Source of the DNA: Micromonospora sp. WMMD980 | GTDB lineage: Bacteria > Actinomycetota > Actinomycetes > Mycobacteriales > Micromonosporaceae | Assembly: GCF_029626035.1 (NCBI RefSeq) | Contig: NZ_JARUBE010000003.1 | Coordinates: 3,162,001-3,226,000, forward strand | DNA: 64,000 nucleotides | Reading direction: 5' to 3' | In this document: in pieces, positions 18,232 to 32,090 of the stretch | Numbering within the stretch: the stretch's first letter is position 1 | Layout: each line of letters opens with the position of its first letter | Notes under the pieces: generated by a model | What the model was told of the DNA's origin: nothing | What the model saw: the letters and a program-made list of their open reading frames with translations, nothing else | Database searches by the model: none | Translations under genes and position numbers: made by a program

Positions 18232-19449
18232 CTATCGGTACACACGCCCGGTCGCCCGACCGGGCGAGCCGACGAACGCTTCCGCGCGCACCAGGTCCAG
18301 CACTCCCGGCTTGTCGTCCGCGGCCCGCCAGGCCCGGTACGCCGCGCCGGCGCGCACCCGCTGGTTCCACCATTCGGCCGGGCCCCCGGCGACCATGTCA
18401 CCGATCACCCGGATCAGCTCCGCCGCCGACGTCTCGGGCAGAACGACACCACCCCCGCCGGTCAGGACCTCGGTCCACGGAGTGTCCGCGGAGCAGATCA
18501 CGGCACAAGAGGCCGAGAGACTTTCGGCGATGACGTGGCCGAAGTTCTCGCCCCGGGTCGGCAGGACCAGGGCGTCGTAGCGCGCCAAGGTCTCGCGCAC
18601 CTGACCGGGACGCAACACCCCGCGGTAGCGGACGCGCGTGCCGGGGGCGAGGTCGTCACACAGCCGTTGACACTCCCGCCAGTACGGGGGGTCGTCGATC
18701 GGTCCGTAGATGTCGAGGGTCAGCGGACCGGTCACCGACCGGAGCGCGCGCAGCACCAGATCCAGGTTCTTCATCGGCGTGATCCGACTGAGGAATACGA
18801 GCCGGAGATGGTCGGCGCCGTGGTCCACCGGAGGTGTCGGATCCGCCGGGAGCAGCGTCTCGTTCTCCCGTACGACGATCCGCGTGGCCCCGACAAGTTC
18901 CTGGATCTGCGTCGCCTCTCGGTCGTTCGAGGCATGCCAGACGACGTCCAGCCGGTCGAGCACTCGACGCCACAGCGCGAGGAACATGCGCTTCTTGCGC
19001 GACCGGATGCCCAGCGCGCCCGGGGAGAATTCGCCGCGCGGGGCGATCAGGACACGCCGGACCGCGACCAGCCGCAGCGCGGCCGCCATCACCGGGAGCA
19101 GGGAGAAGACCGGCTGCCAGACACTGTTGACGTACAGCAGGTCGAACGGCCCCGCCTGCCGCTGATACCGCCAGATTCGGAGCCATTGGGCCGGGCTCCG
19201 ACGGTCGAGGTAGAAGACGTTGGACCGGGACCGGGTGACCCACTGGCCGGACAGCCCGGGATAGGGCGTGCGACATCCGAGATCCCGGTCACTGGTCACC
19301 ATCGTTAGGCTCACGTCCGCGGAGGCGCGCTTCACGAGCGCCGTCAGGGATCGGACCGGGCCGCCCGCCCGAAATCCCGGTTCGAAATAGGCCGACGCCA
19401 CCAGCACCCGGTAGGGCTGGGACGCGCCGTCCGCCGGATCAGCAGCCAT
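18232..19449 (-). CDS. Glycosyltransferase family 4
   Basis: A 405-aa GT4-type enzyme. The N-terminal domain has ASAYFEPGFRAGGPVRSL and a VNSVWQPVFSLLP patch. The C-terminal domain begins around residue 215 with LVFLSRITPMKNLDLVLRAL and has the conserved GENFGHVIAESLSASCAVI with the acidic retaining site E-x7-E. It should add a sugar to the growing lipid-linked unit at the inner membrane face. The ATG at 19449 has no clear ribosome site, but a small frame with its own ribosome site ends inside this start, which suggests coupling. The gap to the frameshifted transferase gene is 36 bases. Confidence 0.83.
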   Translation of the reverse strand: MAADPADGASQPYRVLVASAYFEPGFRAGGPVRSLTALVKRASADVSLTMVTSDRDLGCRTPYPGLSGQWVTRSRSNVFYLDRRSPAQWLRIWRYQRQAGPFDLLYVNSVWQPVFSLLPVMAAALRLVAVRRVLIAPRGEFSPGALGIRSRKKRMFLALWRRVLDRLDVVWHASNDREATQIQELVGATRIVVRENETLLPADPTPPVDHGADHLRLVFLSRITPMKNLDLVLRALRSVTGPLTLDIYGPIDDPPYWRECQRLCDDLAPGTRVRYRGVLRPGQVRETLARYDALVLPTRGENFGHVIAESLSASCAVICSADTPWTEVLTGGGGVVLPETSAAELIRVIGDMVAGGPAEWWNQRVRAGAAYRAWRAADDKPGVLDLVRAEAFVGSPGRATGRVYR

Positions 19450-19606
19450 GTGACGTGAGGTCGATCGCACGGCCGGACACCCGGAGGATGGCCACCGGGC
19501 GCCTGGCGAGGAGCTCGGTGCCGCCCCGTTCGATCGTCCGCTGATCGGCGACCTCCTCCGGATGCCGCTCGGCGACTGACTCGAACGTGCACGGACGGCC
19601 TGGCAT
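19439..19606 (-). CDS. Possible small protein (55 aa) ahead of a glycosyltransferase gene
   Basis: A short frame begins at ATG 19606 with GGGAG five bases upstream and ends with TGA overlapping the next gene's start by 11 bases. The product is rich in Glu and Arg (for example ERHPEEVADQRTIERGG) and has no membrane segment. I recognise no family. It may exist mainly to deliver ribosomes to the glycosyltransferase, which lacks its own site. It could also be a chance frame in a 297-base gap. Confidence 0.35.
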   Translation of the reverse strand: MPGRPCTFESVAERHPEEVADQRTIERGGTELLARRPVAILRVSGRAIDLTSHGC

Positions 19607-19746
19607 GGGTACTCCCGTAAGGGATCGGCGGACGGCTGAAGCGGCGTCGGCGGGCGCCCGGGACAGAGCCGGCGGGCTGACTGCGTGTCGCGAAGCAGGC
19701 CGTGACGGGCCACCCGCAATGACAGAACGATCTCGCGAACGATCGG
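19607..19746. other. Rest of the gap between polymerase and glycosyltransferase genes
   Basis: Apart from the small frame described separately, the 297-base gap (19450-19746) holds nothing I can name. It has a palindrome-like AACGATCTCGCGAACGATCG near 19729-19745, just after the polymerase stop, but no regular terminator stem. Confidence 0.3.
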
Positions 19747-21183
19747 TTACTTCCGCATCCGTTCCACCGCCACGCGTCGGTCGAACGCATCCGGGCCGAA
19801 GCGCCGATCGGCGGCCTCCAGCGGCATCGGGCGGCGGGTCAGCCACGCCGTCGTCACGACCAGCAGAGCCAGCACCAGCAACCGGGGCCCGGTCCTGGTC
19901 ATGTAGGTGAAGCCGCCCACCCAGACGAGATCGAACAGGCCGACGGCGGCGAGGACGGCGGCGACGTAGCACCCGAGCGCCCTCGGCGTCGTCAGGGGCC
20001 GGGCCGAGGCGCGGGCGAGGAACCAGTCGATGCCCCGGACGGCGAGACCCGTGACCGGGATCATCACCACCATCCCCGCCACGCCGAAGTTGAACAACCA
20101 CTCGCCCTGCCAGAGCGCCGCCACCGAGTGGCCGGTGCCGGCCAGTTGGGGCGCGAGGTACGACACCAGTTCGTACCCGAATCCGGCTGGTTTCTCCGGC
20201 CACAGACCGCGCGGGACCAGCGCGACCAGGCTGGCGAAGAAGGTGCCCCCCGAGCTGTGCGGCAGGGTGCCGCCGGCGTTCATCTGCCAGAGCTGCGCGA
20301 ACGCCGACATGGGACTCACCGCAGACCCGAAACCATCGCTGTCCACTGTTGACTCCGCCCCGCCGGCCCGGAGCGCGGCGAGGAACAGCAGGACCGGCGC
20401 CGCACCGACGATCACGAGCGTCTTGCTGAGCGGTCTCCGATCCCCATGGGCGAGGATGACCAGCAGTGCCAGTGCCAGTGTTCCGATGACGATGCGCCCG
20501 AACCCGTCGAACAGGTAGAAGAAGTAGATGGTGAAGGTGACGGCGCAGACCGAGCCACACAACACCGTCCAGCGTCCCATCGGTCCGCGCAGCAGCCCGG
20601 TGGCCACCAGCACGACGCCGACGAAGCCCACCGGCCGGACAGTGAAGACGCTCTGCGGGGCGGCGAGCGAGGCCACGACGGCGATGGCGAGCAGCACCAG
20701 CCCGAAGGTGACCGCCCAACCCGCGGTGCCCGCGTCGGCTCGGGCCGCGTCCGAGCGAGGCGCAGCGGGCGCACCGGTTCCCCAGAAGAGCATCCAGGTG
20801 AGCACGTGACTGAAGAAGCAGACGGCGACGGTGGTGAGCAGGGGGATGCCGGGGTCCGTCGTGACGTTCTTGAGACCGTGGTACAGACCGCCGAACCCGA
20901 TGAAGACCGCGAAGGCCAGATTGTAGACGGCCACCGCGGTGATCCGGGGCCCTCCGTGTCGCCAGAAGACCCAACCACCGAAGGCGATGGCGAGACCGCT
21001 CAACGCCACCAGCGCGTTGTTGTCCCACTCCCCGGGCAGCGCGTGGTCGAGGGTGAAGCAGGCACCACCGGCGATCAGCCAGGCCATGCCGACGACCAGG
21101 CTGTGCAGGTACCGAGGCAGGTCGTTCCGCCGTGCGCCGGCGTCCGGAGCCGGACGGGCGGATGGGGCATGCAGGATCGCCAT
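19747..21183 (-). CDS. wzy: Wzy-like polysaccharide polymerase
   Basis: The 478-aa protein has about twelve predicted membrane segments and one large hydrophilic loop (about residues 270-350). In that loop lie VALVPRGLWPEKPAGFGYE and GTGHSVAALWQGEWLFNFG. The PR-x-LWP-x-KP pattern followed by a small G-E/N-W-x-FG stretch is seen in O-antigen polymerases of the Wzy/WzyE class. It would link the flipped repeat units outside the membrane. The ATG at 21183 is the first methionine before a hydrophilic 25-residue lead-in. Membrane topology and neighbourhood (flippase, transferases) both support this; the primary sequence match is moderate. Confidence 0.78.
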   Translation of the reverse strand: MAILHAPSARPAPDAGARRNDLPRYLHSLVVGMAWLIAGGACFTLDHALPGEWDNNALVALSGLAIAFGGWVFWRHGGPRITAVAVYNLAFAVFIGFGGLYHGLKNVTTDPGIPLLTTVAVCFFSHVLTWMLFWGTGAPAAPRSDAARADAGTAGWAVTFGLVLLAIAVVASLAAPQSVFTVRPVGFVGVVLVATGLLRGPMGRWTVLCGSVCAVTFTIYFFYLFDGFGRIVIGTLALALLVILAHGDRRPLSKTLVIVGAAPVLLFLAALRAGGAESTVDSDGFGSAVSPMSAFAQLWQMNAGGTLPHSSGGTFFASLVALVPRGLWPEKPAGFGYELVSYLAPQLAGTGHSVAALWQGEWLFNFGVAGMVVMIPVTGLAVRGIDWFLARASARPLTTPRALGCYVAAVLAAVGLFDLVWVGGFTYMTRTGPRLLVLALLVVTTAWLTRRPMPLEAADRRFGPDAFDRRVAVERMRK

Positions 21184-21327
21184 AGCAGCGCAGCGTATCC
21201 GACCGAATACCCACAGGTCGGGGATTCACGTTCGCAAGTCGGAATGACCTCGGTGGATCCCCGTCCGCCGGTGCCGCACCCGTGCCGTCCGCACGCCGCC
21301 CGACCAGAAATGTGGTGAGCTGTACCG
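21184..21327. promoter_or_regulatory. Divergent region wzy / NAD kinase
   Basis: The 144-base gap between divergent genes must hold promoters for both. The only clear feature is a GGTGAG purine patch 11-16 bases before the GTG at 21328. I see no operator or hairpin. Confidence 0.3.
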
Positions 21328-22257
21328 GTGGCGGGCTACGTGTTCGGGCTGGTGTTGCATCCGAGCCGGGACGTCTCCGAGGTGGTGGAGATGATCGCGA
21401 GCTGGGCCGCCCGGCACGGCAAGACCCTGGCCGTCCGCGCCGAGGACCGGCACCGGGTGCCGGCGTCGGTGGAGGCGGTGCCCGCCGACGAGTTGGCCGC
21501 CCACTCCGACGCGCTGATCAGCATCGGCGGGGACGGCACCATGCTCGGCGCGCTGCGGCTGGCCGTACGGGATCCGAAACCGGTGCTCGGGGTGCACCTG
21601 GGCCGGGTGGGCTTCCTGGTCGAGGTGCAGCCGCCGGACCTGCCGCGGGCGTTGGAGCGGCTGGTGTCGCACGACTTCACCGTCGAGTCGCACGCCTGCC
21701 TGGCGTGCGACGTGTGCGGCGACGACGTGGTGGCGTTCAACGACATCGCGCTCGTCCGCCAGCCGGGCGCCGGGTTCGTCACCGCCACCCTGGCGGTGGA
21801 CGGCCAACGGTACGGCTACTACCGGTGCGACGCGCTGGTGGTGAGCACGCCGACCGGCTCGACCGCGTACAGCTACGCCGCCGGCGGCCCGCTGATCTCA
21901 CCGGCGACGGAGGCGCTGGTGGTGACGCCGTCGGCCCCGATGGCCGGGATCTCCCGCTCGGTGCTGCTGTCCCCGCACGAGAGCGTGCACCTGGAGCTGC
22001 GTCCCGACTCGGCGCCGGTGGCGGTGGAGATGGACGGGCTGCTGATCCGCGAGGCGGCGGTCGGCGGCTCGGTGCACGTGCGCTACGTCCGCGACGCCGG
22101 TCAGGTGGTCCGCCTCGACCCGCGCCGCTATCAGGAACGCAACCAGCTCAAGCTGAGCCTGCTGGATCTGCCGCTGCTGCCCGACCAGCTCCGTGAGCTG
22201 CTGCCCGACGGGTTGCGGGAGCAGCTCAACCGCCGTGAGCTGCCCCCGCCCCGGTGA
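21328..22257 (+). CDS. nadK: NAD(+) kinase
   Basis: This 309-aa cytoplasmic enzyme phosphorylates NAD to NADP using ATP or polyphosphate. The GGDGT signature is at about residues 72-76 (LISIGGDGTMLGALR). The second conserved block is STPTGSTAYSYAAGGPL, and the end has LSPHESVHLELR followed by EMDGLLIR. Length is normal. The GTG start is supported by the family N-terminus FGLVLHPSRD. It converges on pgm with a gap of only four bases, and no terminator stem separates them. It is the only gene here without an obvious carbohydrate link, though NADPH is used by CapF. Confidence 0.95.
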   Translation: MAGYVFGLVLHPSRDVSEVVEMIASWAARHGKTLAVRAEDRHRVPASVEAVPADELAAHSDALISIGGDGTMLGALRLAVRDPKPVLGVHLGRVGFLVEVQPPDLPRALERLVSHDFTVESHACLACDVCGDDVVAFNDIALVRQPGAGFVTATLAVDGQRYGYYRCDALVVSTPTGSTAYSYAAGGPLISPATEALVVTPSAPMAGISRSVLLSPHESVHLELRPDSAPVAVEMDGLLIREAAVGGSVHVRYVRDAGQVVRLDPRRYQERNQLKLSLLDLPLLPDQLRELLPDGLREQLNRRELPPPR

Positions 22258-22261
22258 CGCG

Positions 22262-23902
<1,641 letters not shown>

Positions 23903-23939
23903 TGCGGGATCCTCCTCGGAGATGGATGGGTGGGGCCGG

Positions 23940-25172
23940 TCAGGGCTCGACGCGCTGACCCTTGCCGATGACGACGATGCCGTTGTCGGAGACGGTGTAG
24001 CGCTGGCGGTCCTTCTCCAGGTCGACGCCGATCTCGGCGCCCTCCGGGACGTAGACGTTCTTGTCCAGGATCGCCCGCCGGACGACCGCGTGCCGGCCGA
24101 TCTCGACACCCTCCATCAGCACCGCGCCGTCGACGTGCGCCCAGGAGTGCACCTTGACCTTTGGCGAGACGACCGAGTTCTCCACCAGCGAGCCGGAGAT
24201 CACCGCCCCGGGCGAGACCATCGAGCCGACCGCCCGCCCCACCCGCTCGCCCCACTGGTGGACGAACTTGGCCGGCGGGTACGGCGGCTGTTCCGTGTAG
24301 ATCGGCCAGTCGAAGTTGTAGAGGTTGAACACCGGGTGCACGTTGATCAGATCCATGTGCGCGTCGTAGAACGAGTCAAGCGTCCCCACGTCGCGCCAGT
24401 AGCCGCGGTCGCGGTCGGTGCTGCCCGGCACGTCGTTGTCCTTGAAGTCGTAGACGTTCGCCTCGCCGCGCTCGACCAGCATCGGGATGATGCTGCCGCC
24501 CATGTCGTGCTTGCTGGTCTTGTCCTCCGCGTCACGCTCGACCGCCTCGCAGAGCGCCCGGGTGCTGAACACGTAGTTGCCCATCGAGGCGTAGATCTCA
24601 CCGGGCGAGTCGGACAGGCCCACCGCGTCGGTGGGCTTCTCCCGGAACGCCCGGATCCGCTTGCCGTCCTCGCCGACCTCGATCACGCCGAACTGGTCGG
24701 CCATCGACAGCGGCTGGCGGATGCCGGCCACGGTCACCCCGGCGCCGGAGGCGATGTGGTCCTCCACCATCTGCCGGGGGTCCATCCGGTAGATGTGGTC
24801 GGCGCCGAACACGATGACGTGGTCCGGCTGCTCGTCGTTGATCAGGTTGAAGCTCTGGTAGATCGCGTCGGCCGAGCCGGCGAACCACCACGGGCCGCGG
24901 CGCTGCTGCGCCGGCACCGGCGTGACGTAGTTGCCGAGCAGCGTCGACATCCGCCAGGTCTTGGTGATGTGACGGTCCAGCGAGTGGGACTTGTACTGGG
25001 TCAGCACGACGATCTTGAGAAAGCCGGCGTTCGCCAGGTTGGAGAGGACGAAGTCGACCATGCGGTACATCCCGCCGAAGGGGACGGCCGGCTTCGCCCG
25101 GTCGGTGGTCAGGGGCATGAGGCGCTTGCCCTCCCCGCCGGCCAGGACGATCGCGAGCACCTTGGCAGCCAT
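23940..25172 (-). CDS. glgC: Glucose-1-phosphate adenylyltransferase
   Basis: The 410-aa enzyme makes ADP-glucose from glucose-1-phosphate and ATP, the committed step for glucan synthesis. The N-terminus [18 protein letters not shown] is the nucleotidyl-transfer signature. Further matches are [19 protein letters not shown] and [11 protein letters not shown]. The C-terminal part forms a left-handed beta-helix (from about 300, [11 protein letters not shown]). Enzymes of this family are usually allosterically regulated tetramers. A -10-like TAGCGT ends six bases before the ATG, so the message may be leaderless. It diverges from glgM over a 94-base gap. Confidence 0.97.
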   Translation of the reverse strand: MAAKVLAIVLAGGEGKRLMPLTTDRAKPAVPFGGMYRMVDFVLSNLANAGFLKIVVLTQYKSHSLDRHITKTWRMSTLLGNYVTPVPAQQRRGPWWFAGSADAIYQSFNLINDEQPDHVIVFGADHIYRMDPRQMVEDHIASGAGVTVAGIRQPLSMADQFGVIEVGEDGKRIRAFREKPTDAVGLSDSPGEIYASMGNYVFSTRALCEAVERDAEDKTSKHDMGGSIIPMLVERGEANVYDFKDNDVPGSTDRDRGYWRDVGTLDSFYDAHMDLINVHPVFNLYNFDWPIYTEQPPYPPAKFVHQWGERVGRAVGSMVSPGAVISGSLVENSVVSPKVKVHSWAHVDGAVLMEGVEIGRHAVVRRAILDKNVYVPEGAEIGVDLEKDRQRYTVSDNGIVVIGKGQRVEP

Positions 25173-25178
25173 GGTCAG

Positions 25179-25184
25179 ACGCTA
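25179..25184 (-). promoter_or_regulatory. Leaderless -10 candidate for glgC (TAGCGT)
   Basis: On the minus strand TAGCGT ends six bases before the glgC ATG. There is no Shine-Dalgarno ahead of the start. The pattern matches the TANNNT boxes found before several other genes here. Confidence 0.4.
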
Positions 25185-25253
25185 TCCACCCCGCAGCGAC
25201 TTCACCACTCGGACGGCACACTTGCGCACCCGGTGCGATCCGGCGCGCTGCAC

Positions 25254-25259
25254 TAGGGT
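25254..25259 (+). promoter_or_regulatory. Leaderless -10 candidate for glgM (TAGGGT)
   Basis: TAGGGT ends seven bases before the ATG at 25267. With the glgC box it forms back-to-back promoters in the 94-base divergent gap, so both arms of ADP-glucose use could respond together. No convincing -35 is seen. Confidence 0.42.
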
Positions 25260-25266
25260 GCGGGGC

Positions 25267-26472
25267 ATGGCACCGTTGCGCGTCGACCTGCTCACCCGTG
25301 AATACCCGCCGGAGGTCTACGGCGGCGCCGGGGTGCACGTGGAATACCTGGCCCGTGAGCTGCGCCGGCTCGCCGAGGTGCGGGTGCACTGCTTCGGCGC
25401 GCCGCGCGACGAGCCGGGCGTCACCGCGTACCCCGAACCGGCCGGGCTGGCCGGCACGAACGCCGCGCTGCGGGTGATGGGCGTCGACCTGGAGATGGCC
25501 GCCGGCACCGCCGGCACCGACGTGGTGCACAGCCACACCTGGTACGCGAACCTGGCCGGGCACACCGCGAAGCTGCTGCACGGGGTGCCGCACGTGGTGA
25601 GCGCGCACAGCCTGGAGCCGCTGCGCCCGTGGAAGGCCGAGCAGCTCGGCGGCGGCTACGCGCTCTCGTCCTGGTGCGAACGCACCGCGTTCGAGGCCGC
25701 CGACGCGATCATCGCGGTGAGCGCGGGCATGCGCCGCGACGTGCTCACCGCCTACCCGCAGGTGAACCCGGACCGGGTCCGGGTGGTCTACAACGGCATC
25801 GACACCGCGCAGTACGCCCCGGACCCGGGCACCGACGTGCTCGACCGGCTCGGCATCGACCCGGCCCGGCCCAGCGTGGTCTACGTCGGGCGGATCACCC
25901 GGCAGAAGGGCCTGCCCTACCTGCTGCGGGCGGCCCGCGAGCTGCCCGCCGACACCCAGCTCGTGCTGCTGGCCGGCGCGCCGGACACGCCGGAGATCGG
26001 CGCGGAGGTGGAGGAGCTGGCCGCCGAGCTGCGGGCGACGCGCTCGGGCGTGGTCTGGGTGGCGGCGATGCTGCCCAAGCACGAGGTGATCCAGGTGCTC
26101 ACCCACGCCACGATCTTCGTCTGCCCCTCCGTCTACGAGCCGATGGGCATCGTCAACCTGGAGGCGATGGCCTGCGAGACCGCCGTGGTGGCCACCGCCA
26201 CCGGCGGCATCCCCGAGGTGGTCGCGGACGGCGAGACCGGGCTGCTGGTGCCGATCGAGCAGGCCGGCGACGGCTCCGGCACGCCGCTGGACCCGGAGCG
26301 GTTCGTGGCCGACCTGGCCGCCCGGATGAACGAGCTGTTGGCCGACCCGGCGCGGATCGCCGCGTTCGGCGCTGCCGGCCGCCGCCGCGCGGTGGAGCAC
26401 TTCTCGTGGTCGGCCATCGCCGACCAGACGCTCGCCGTCTACGAGTCGGTGAAAGGAGGGGCCCCCGCTTAA
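25267..26472 (+). CDS. glgM: GlgA/GlgM-type glucosyltransferase (ADP-glucose; probable maltose-1-phosphate synthase)
   Basis: The 401-aa GT4-type enzyme has the N-terminal EYPPEVYGGAGVHVEYLAREL with the glycine loop. The C-terminal domain begins near 195 (VVYVGRITRQKGLPYLL) and has CPSVYEPMGIVNLEAMACETAVV with the two acidic donor-site residues. In mycobacteria the close relative GlgM joins ADP-glucose to glucose-1-phosphate and makes maltose-1-phosphate; older annotations call it glycogen synthase. The GlgE gene nearby, which uses maltose-1-phosphate, supports the GlgM role. The last codons and stop lie within a GC-rich palindromic element, so the C-terminus GGAPA is coded by that element. 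A leaderless start is likely. Confidence 0.88.
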   Translation: MAPLRVDLLTREYPPEVYGGAGVHVEYLARELRRLAEVRVHCFGAPRDEPGVTAYPEPAGLAGTNAALRVMGVDLEMAAGTAGTDVVHSHTWYANLAGHTAKLLHGVPHVVSAHSLEPLRPWKAEQLGGGYALSSWCERTAFEAADAIIAVSAGMRRDVLTAYPQVNPDRVRVVYNGIDTAQYAPDPGTDVLDRLGIDPARPSVVYVGRITRQKGLPYLLRAARELPADTQLVLLAGAPDTPEIGAEVEELAAELRATRSGVVWVAAMLPKHEVIQVLTHATIFVCPSVYEPMGIVNLEAMACETAVVATATGGIPEVVADGETGLLVPIEQAGDGSGTPLDPERFVADLAARMNELLADPARIAAFGAAGRRRAVEHFSWSAIADQTLAVYESVKGGAPA

Positions 26473-26505
26473 CGCCTCTGGTAGAGGCGGGGCCCCCTTT
26501 TAACA
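26451..26505. repeat. GC-rich palindromic element at the glgM 3' end (terminator-like)
   Basis: The core is a perfect hairpin: CGCCTCT (26473-26479), loop GGT, AGAGGCG (26483-26489). On both sides are near-symmetric GGGGCCCC blocks flanked by AAAGG and CCTTTT. The element supplies the last glgM codons and stop. The layout (GGGGCCCC, TTAACGCCTCTGGTAGAGGCG, GGGGCCCC, TTTTAACA) resembles a family of short palindromes I recall scattered through Micromonospora and Salinispora genomes. It can act as a terminator for glgM, with T-run TTTT at its end. Confidence 0.65.
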
Positions 26506-26532
26506 GGTGTCGCCCGGCGGCGTGTTCGACCT

Positions 26533-26691
26533 GACGCCGCTGTCGGCATCCCGCAATACTGGATCGTGGAGCAGGACCCGGCGCAGACGGTCGCCACGCA
26601 TCGCCTCGACGACGAGCGCTACGACGTACGGGCGACCATGCCGCTCGCCTGGGTCCTCAACACCAGCCCGGCCGAGTACGACCTCGGCTGA
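26533..26691 (+). pseudogene. Uma2-like nuclease remnant (C-terminal part)
   Basis: A frame without a proper start reads DAAVGIPQYWIVEQDPAQT, then VATHRLDDERYDV, and ends at TGA 26689-26691. GIP-x-YW-x-VE is the typical middle motif of Uma2 (PF05685) proteins, a PD-(D/E)XK-like family very common in actinobacteria. The N-terminal half with the first catalytic residues is missing, so this looks like a relic. It sits between two palindromes in a 362-base gap. Confidence 0.55.
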
Positions 26692-26716
26692 TCCCGCCCG
26701 CGACGCTCGCCACAGC

Positions 26717-26766
26717 AGATCTTGGAAGCAGACGGCCCTCAGAAGGGCCGAAATCTTCCAAGATCT
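26717..26766. repeat. Nested double palindrome
   Basis: AGATCTTGGAAG (26717-26728) is repeated perfectly in inverted form as CTTCCAAGATCT (26755-26766). Inside lies a second perfect stem, GGCCCT (26734-26739) and AGGGCC (26744-26749) around CAGA. As RNA it would form a long rod with internal loops. It is less GC-rich than its surroundings. It could be a terminator after the Uma2 relic, or the trace of a small mobile palindrome. Confidence 0.6.
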
Positions 26767-26834
26767 CGGCGCAGTCGACACCAACCGCGTCGAACTCGGT
26801 CGCTGGGATGCGTCGCACTGGATTGCTTCCCCGG

Positions 26835-27563
26835 ATGCCTGACGCGATCTTCGCCCATCCGCGCCTCGCCGCCGTCTACGACGCGTTCGACGGCGACCGG
26901 GACGACCTCGCCGCCTACCTGGCGGTCGCGGACGAGCTGGGCGCGCGCACGGTGCTCGACGTCGGCTGCGGGGCCGGGTCGCTGGCGGTCCTGCTCGCCC
27001 GGCACGGCCGCACGGTCGTCGGCGTCGACCCGGCCGAGGCGTCCCTCGACGTCGCACGGGCCAAGGACCACGCCGGCCAGGTCCGCTGGCTTCACGGCGA
27101 CGCCACGACGCTGCCGGCGCTCGACGCCGACCTGGCCACCATGACCGGGAACGTGGCGCAGGTCTTCCTGACCGACGCCGACTGGACGCGGATGCTCCGG
27201 GGCGTCCACGCCGCGCTCCGCCCGGGCGGGCACCTCGTCTTCGAGACCCGGCGACCCGAACGTCGCGCCTGGGAGGAGTGGGCGGCCGAGACCGGCCCGG
27301 AGACCCGGGACGTGCCCGGCGTCGGTCGGGTGGAACGGCGTTCCCAGGTTACCGTCATCGACCTGCCACTCGTTTCCGTCCGCCTCACGTACCGGTTCCT
27401 CGCCGACGGCGCGATGCTCAGCTCGGACTCGACGCTGCGGTTCCGCGACCGCGACGAGATCGAGTCGAGCCTCGTCGCCTCCGGCTACCGGGTGCGCGAC
27501 GTGCGCCAGGCACCCGACCGCCCCGGGCGGGAGTTCGTGTTCGTCGCGCAGCGGGCGGGCTAG
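26835..27563 (+). CDS. SAM-dependent methyltransferase (class I)
   Basis: A 242-aa protein with the usual motif I, TVLDVGCGAGSLAVLLA (about 42-58), the acidic VGVDPAEASLDVAR, and motif II/III regions LHGDATTLPALDADL and LRPGGHLVFETRRP. The first 35 residues (FAHPRLAAVYDAFDGDRDD) resemble many small actinobacterial methyltransferases of the type-11/25 groups. Substrate unknown. The ATG at 26835 is the likely start, without a strong ribosome site. It lies between glgM and glgE, in a stretch with relics and palindromes, so it may have entered as an insertion rather than as a glucan gene. Confidence 0.8.
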   Translation: MPDAIFAHPRLAAVYDAFDGDRDDLAAYLAVADELGARTVLDVGCGAGSLAVLLARHGRTVVGVDPAEASLDVARAKDHAGQVRWLHGDATTLPALDADLATMTGNVAQVFLTDADWTRMLRGVHAALRPGGHLVFETRRPERRAWEEWAAETGPETRDVPGVGRVERRSQVTVIDLPLVSVRLTYRFLADGAMLSSDSTLRFRDRDEIESSLVASGYRVRDVRQAPDRPGREFVFVAQRAG

Positions 27564-27574
27564 ACGTTCCACCC

Positions 27575-27615
27575 ACCGACGGCAACGGCAACCGACGGCA
27601 ACGGCAACCGACGGC
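27575..27615 (+). repeat. Short tandem repeat (16-bp unit, about 2.6 copies)
   Basis: The unit ACCGACGGCAACGGCA occurs twice in full (27575-27590, 27591-27606) and then nine more bases of a third copy. It is in the gap between the methyltransferase gene and glgE, right after the stop codon. Likely replication slippage; no function is evident. Confidence 0.8.
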
Positions 27616-27666
27616 GCGATCCGGTGCTTCGGCGGTTGCCGCCGAGCGCGAGAGGATCTCGCGCAG

Positions 27667-27672
27667 TAGGTT
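27667..27672 (+). promoter_or_regulatory. Leaderless -10 candidate for glgE (TAGGTT)
   Basis: TAGGTT ends six bases before the GTG at 27679. No Shine-Dalgarno is present. This would make glgE-glgB a transcript of its own, separate from the methyltransferase gene. Confidence 0.38.
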
Positions 27673-27678
27673 GAGCGG

Positions 27679-31865
<4,187 letters not shown>

Positions 31866-31909
31866 CACGTCCCGTCAGCGCGGTTCGACGACACATCACT
31901 TGTGGCCGG

Positions 31910-31945
31910 TATACCTCTGAGGCATATTTATGCCTCAGAGGTATA
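31910..31945. repeat. Perfect 16-bp inverted repeat of low GC
   Basis: TATACCTCTGAGGCAT (31910-31925) and its exact complement ATGCCTCAGAGGTATA (31930-31945) enclose ATTT. It lies between the convergent glgB and App1-like genes and could end transcription from both. It is far more AT-rich than typical stems of this genome (compare 9290, 40570, 53799), so it may be a mobile or protein-bound element. Confidence 0.65.
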
Positions 31946-32090
31946 ACCCCCCCGGGTTTCTTCTCCCTGGCGCATCACCCAACGTGACGTCGTTCGCGGT
32001 TCTCGCTCACCTCCGGCAAAGCCACCCGCTGACCCGAGCCCCACCCGGCCACCCGACCACCCCACCGGCCGGCGCGGGGCGGGAGGGGGG

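Noticed and set aside
26451..26505. Possible tRNA or small RNA gene because of the strong stem
   Set aside because: A single stem without cloverleaf arms; it overlaps the glgM stop and fits a terminator or palindromic element.
27575..27615. CRISPR-like repeat
   Set aside because: The 16-bp units abut each other without spacers; this is a simple tandem repeat.
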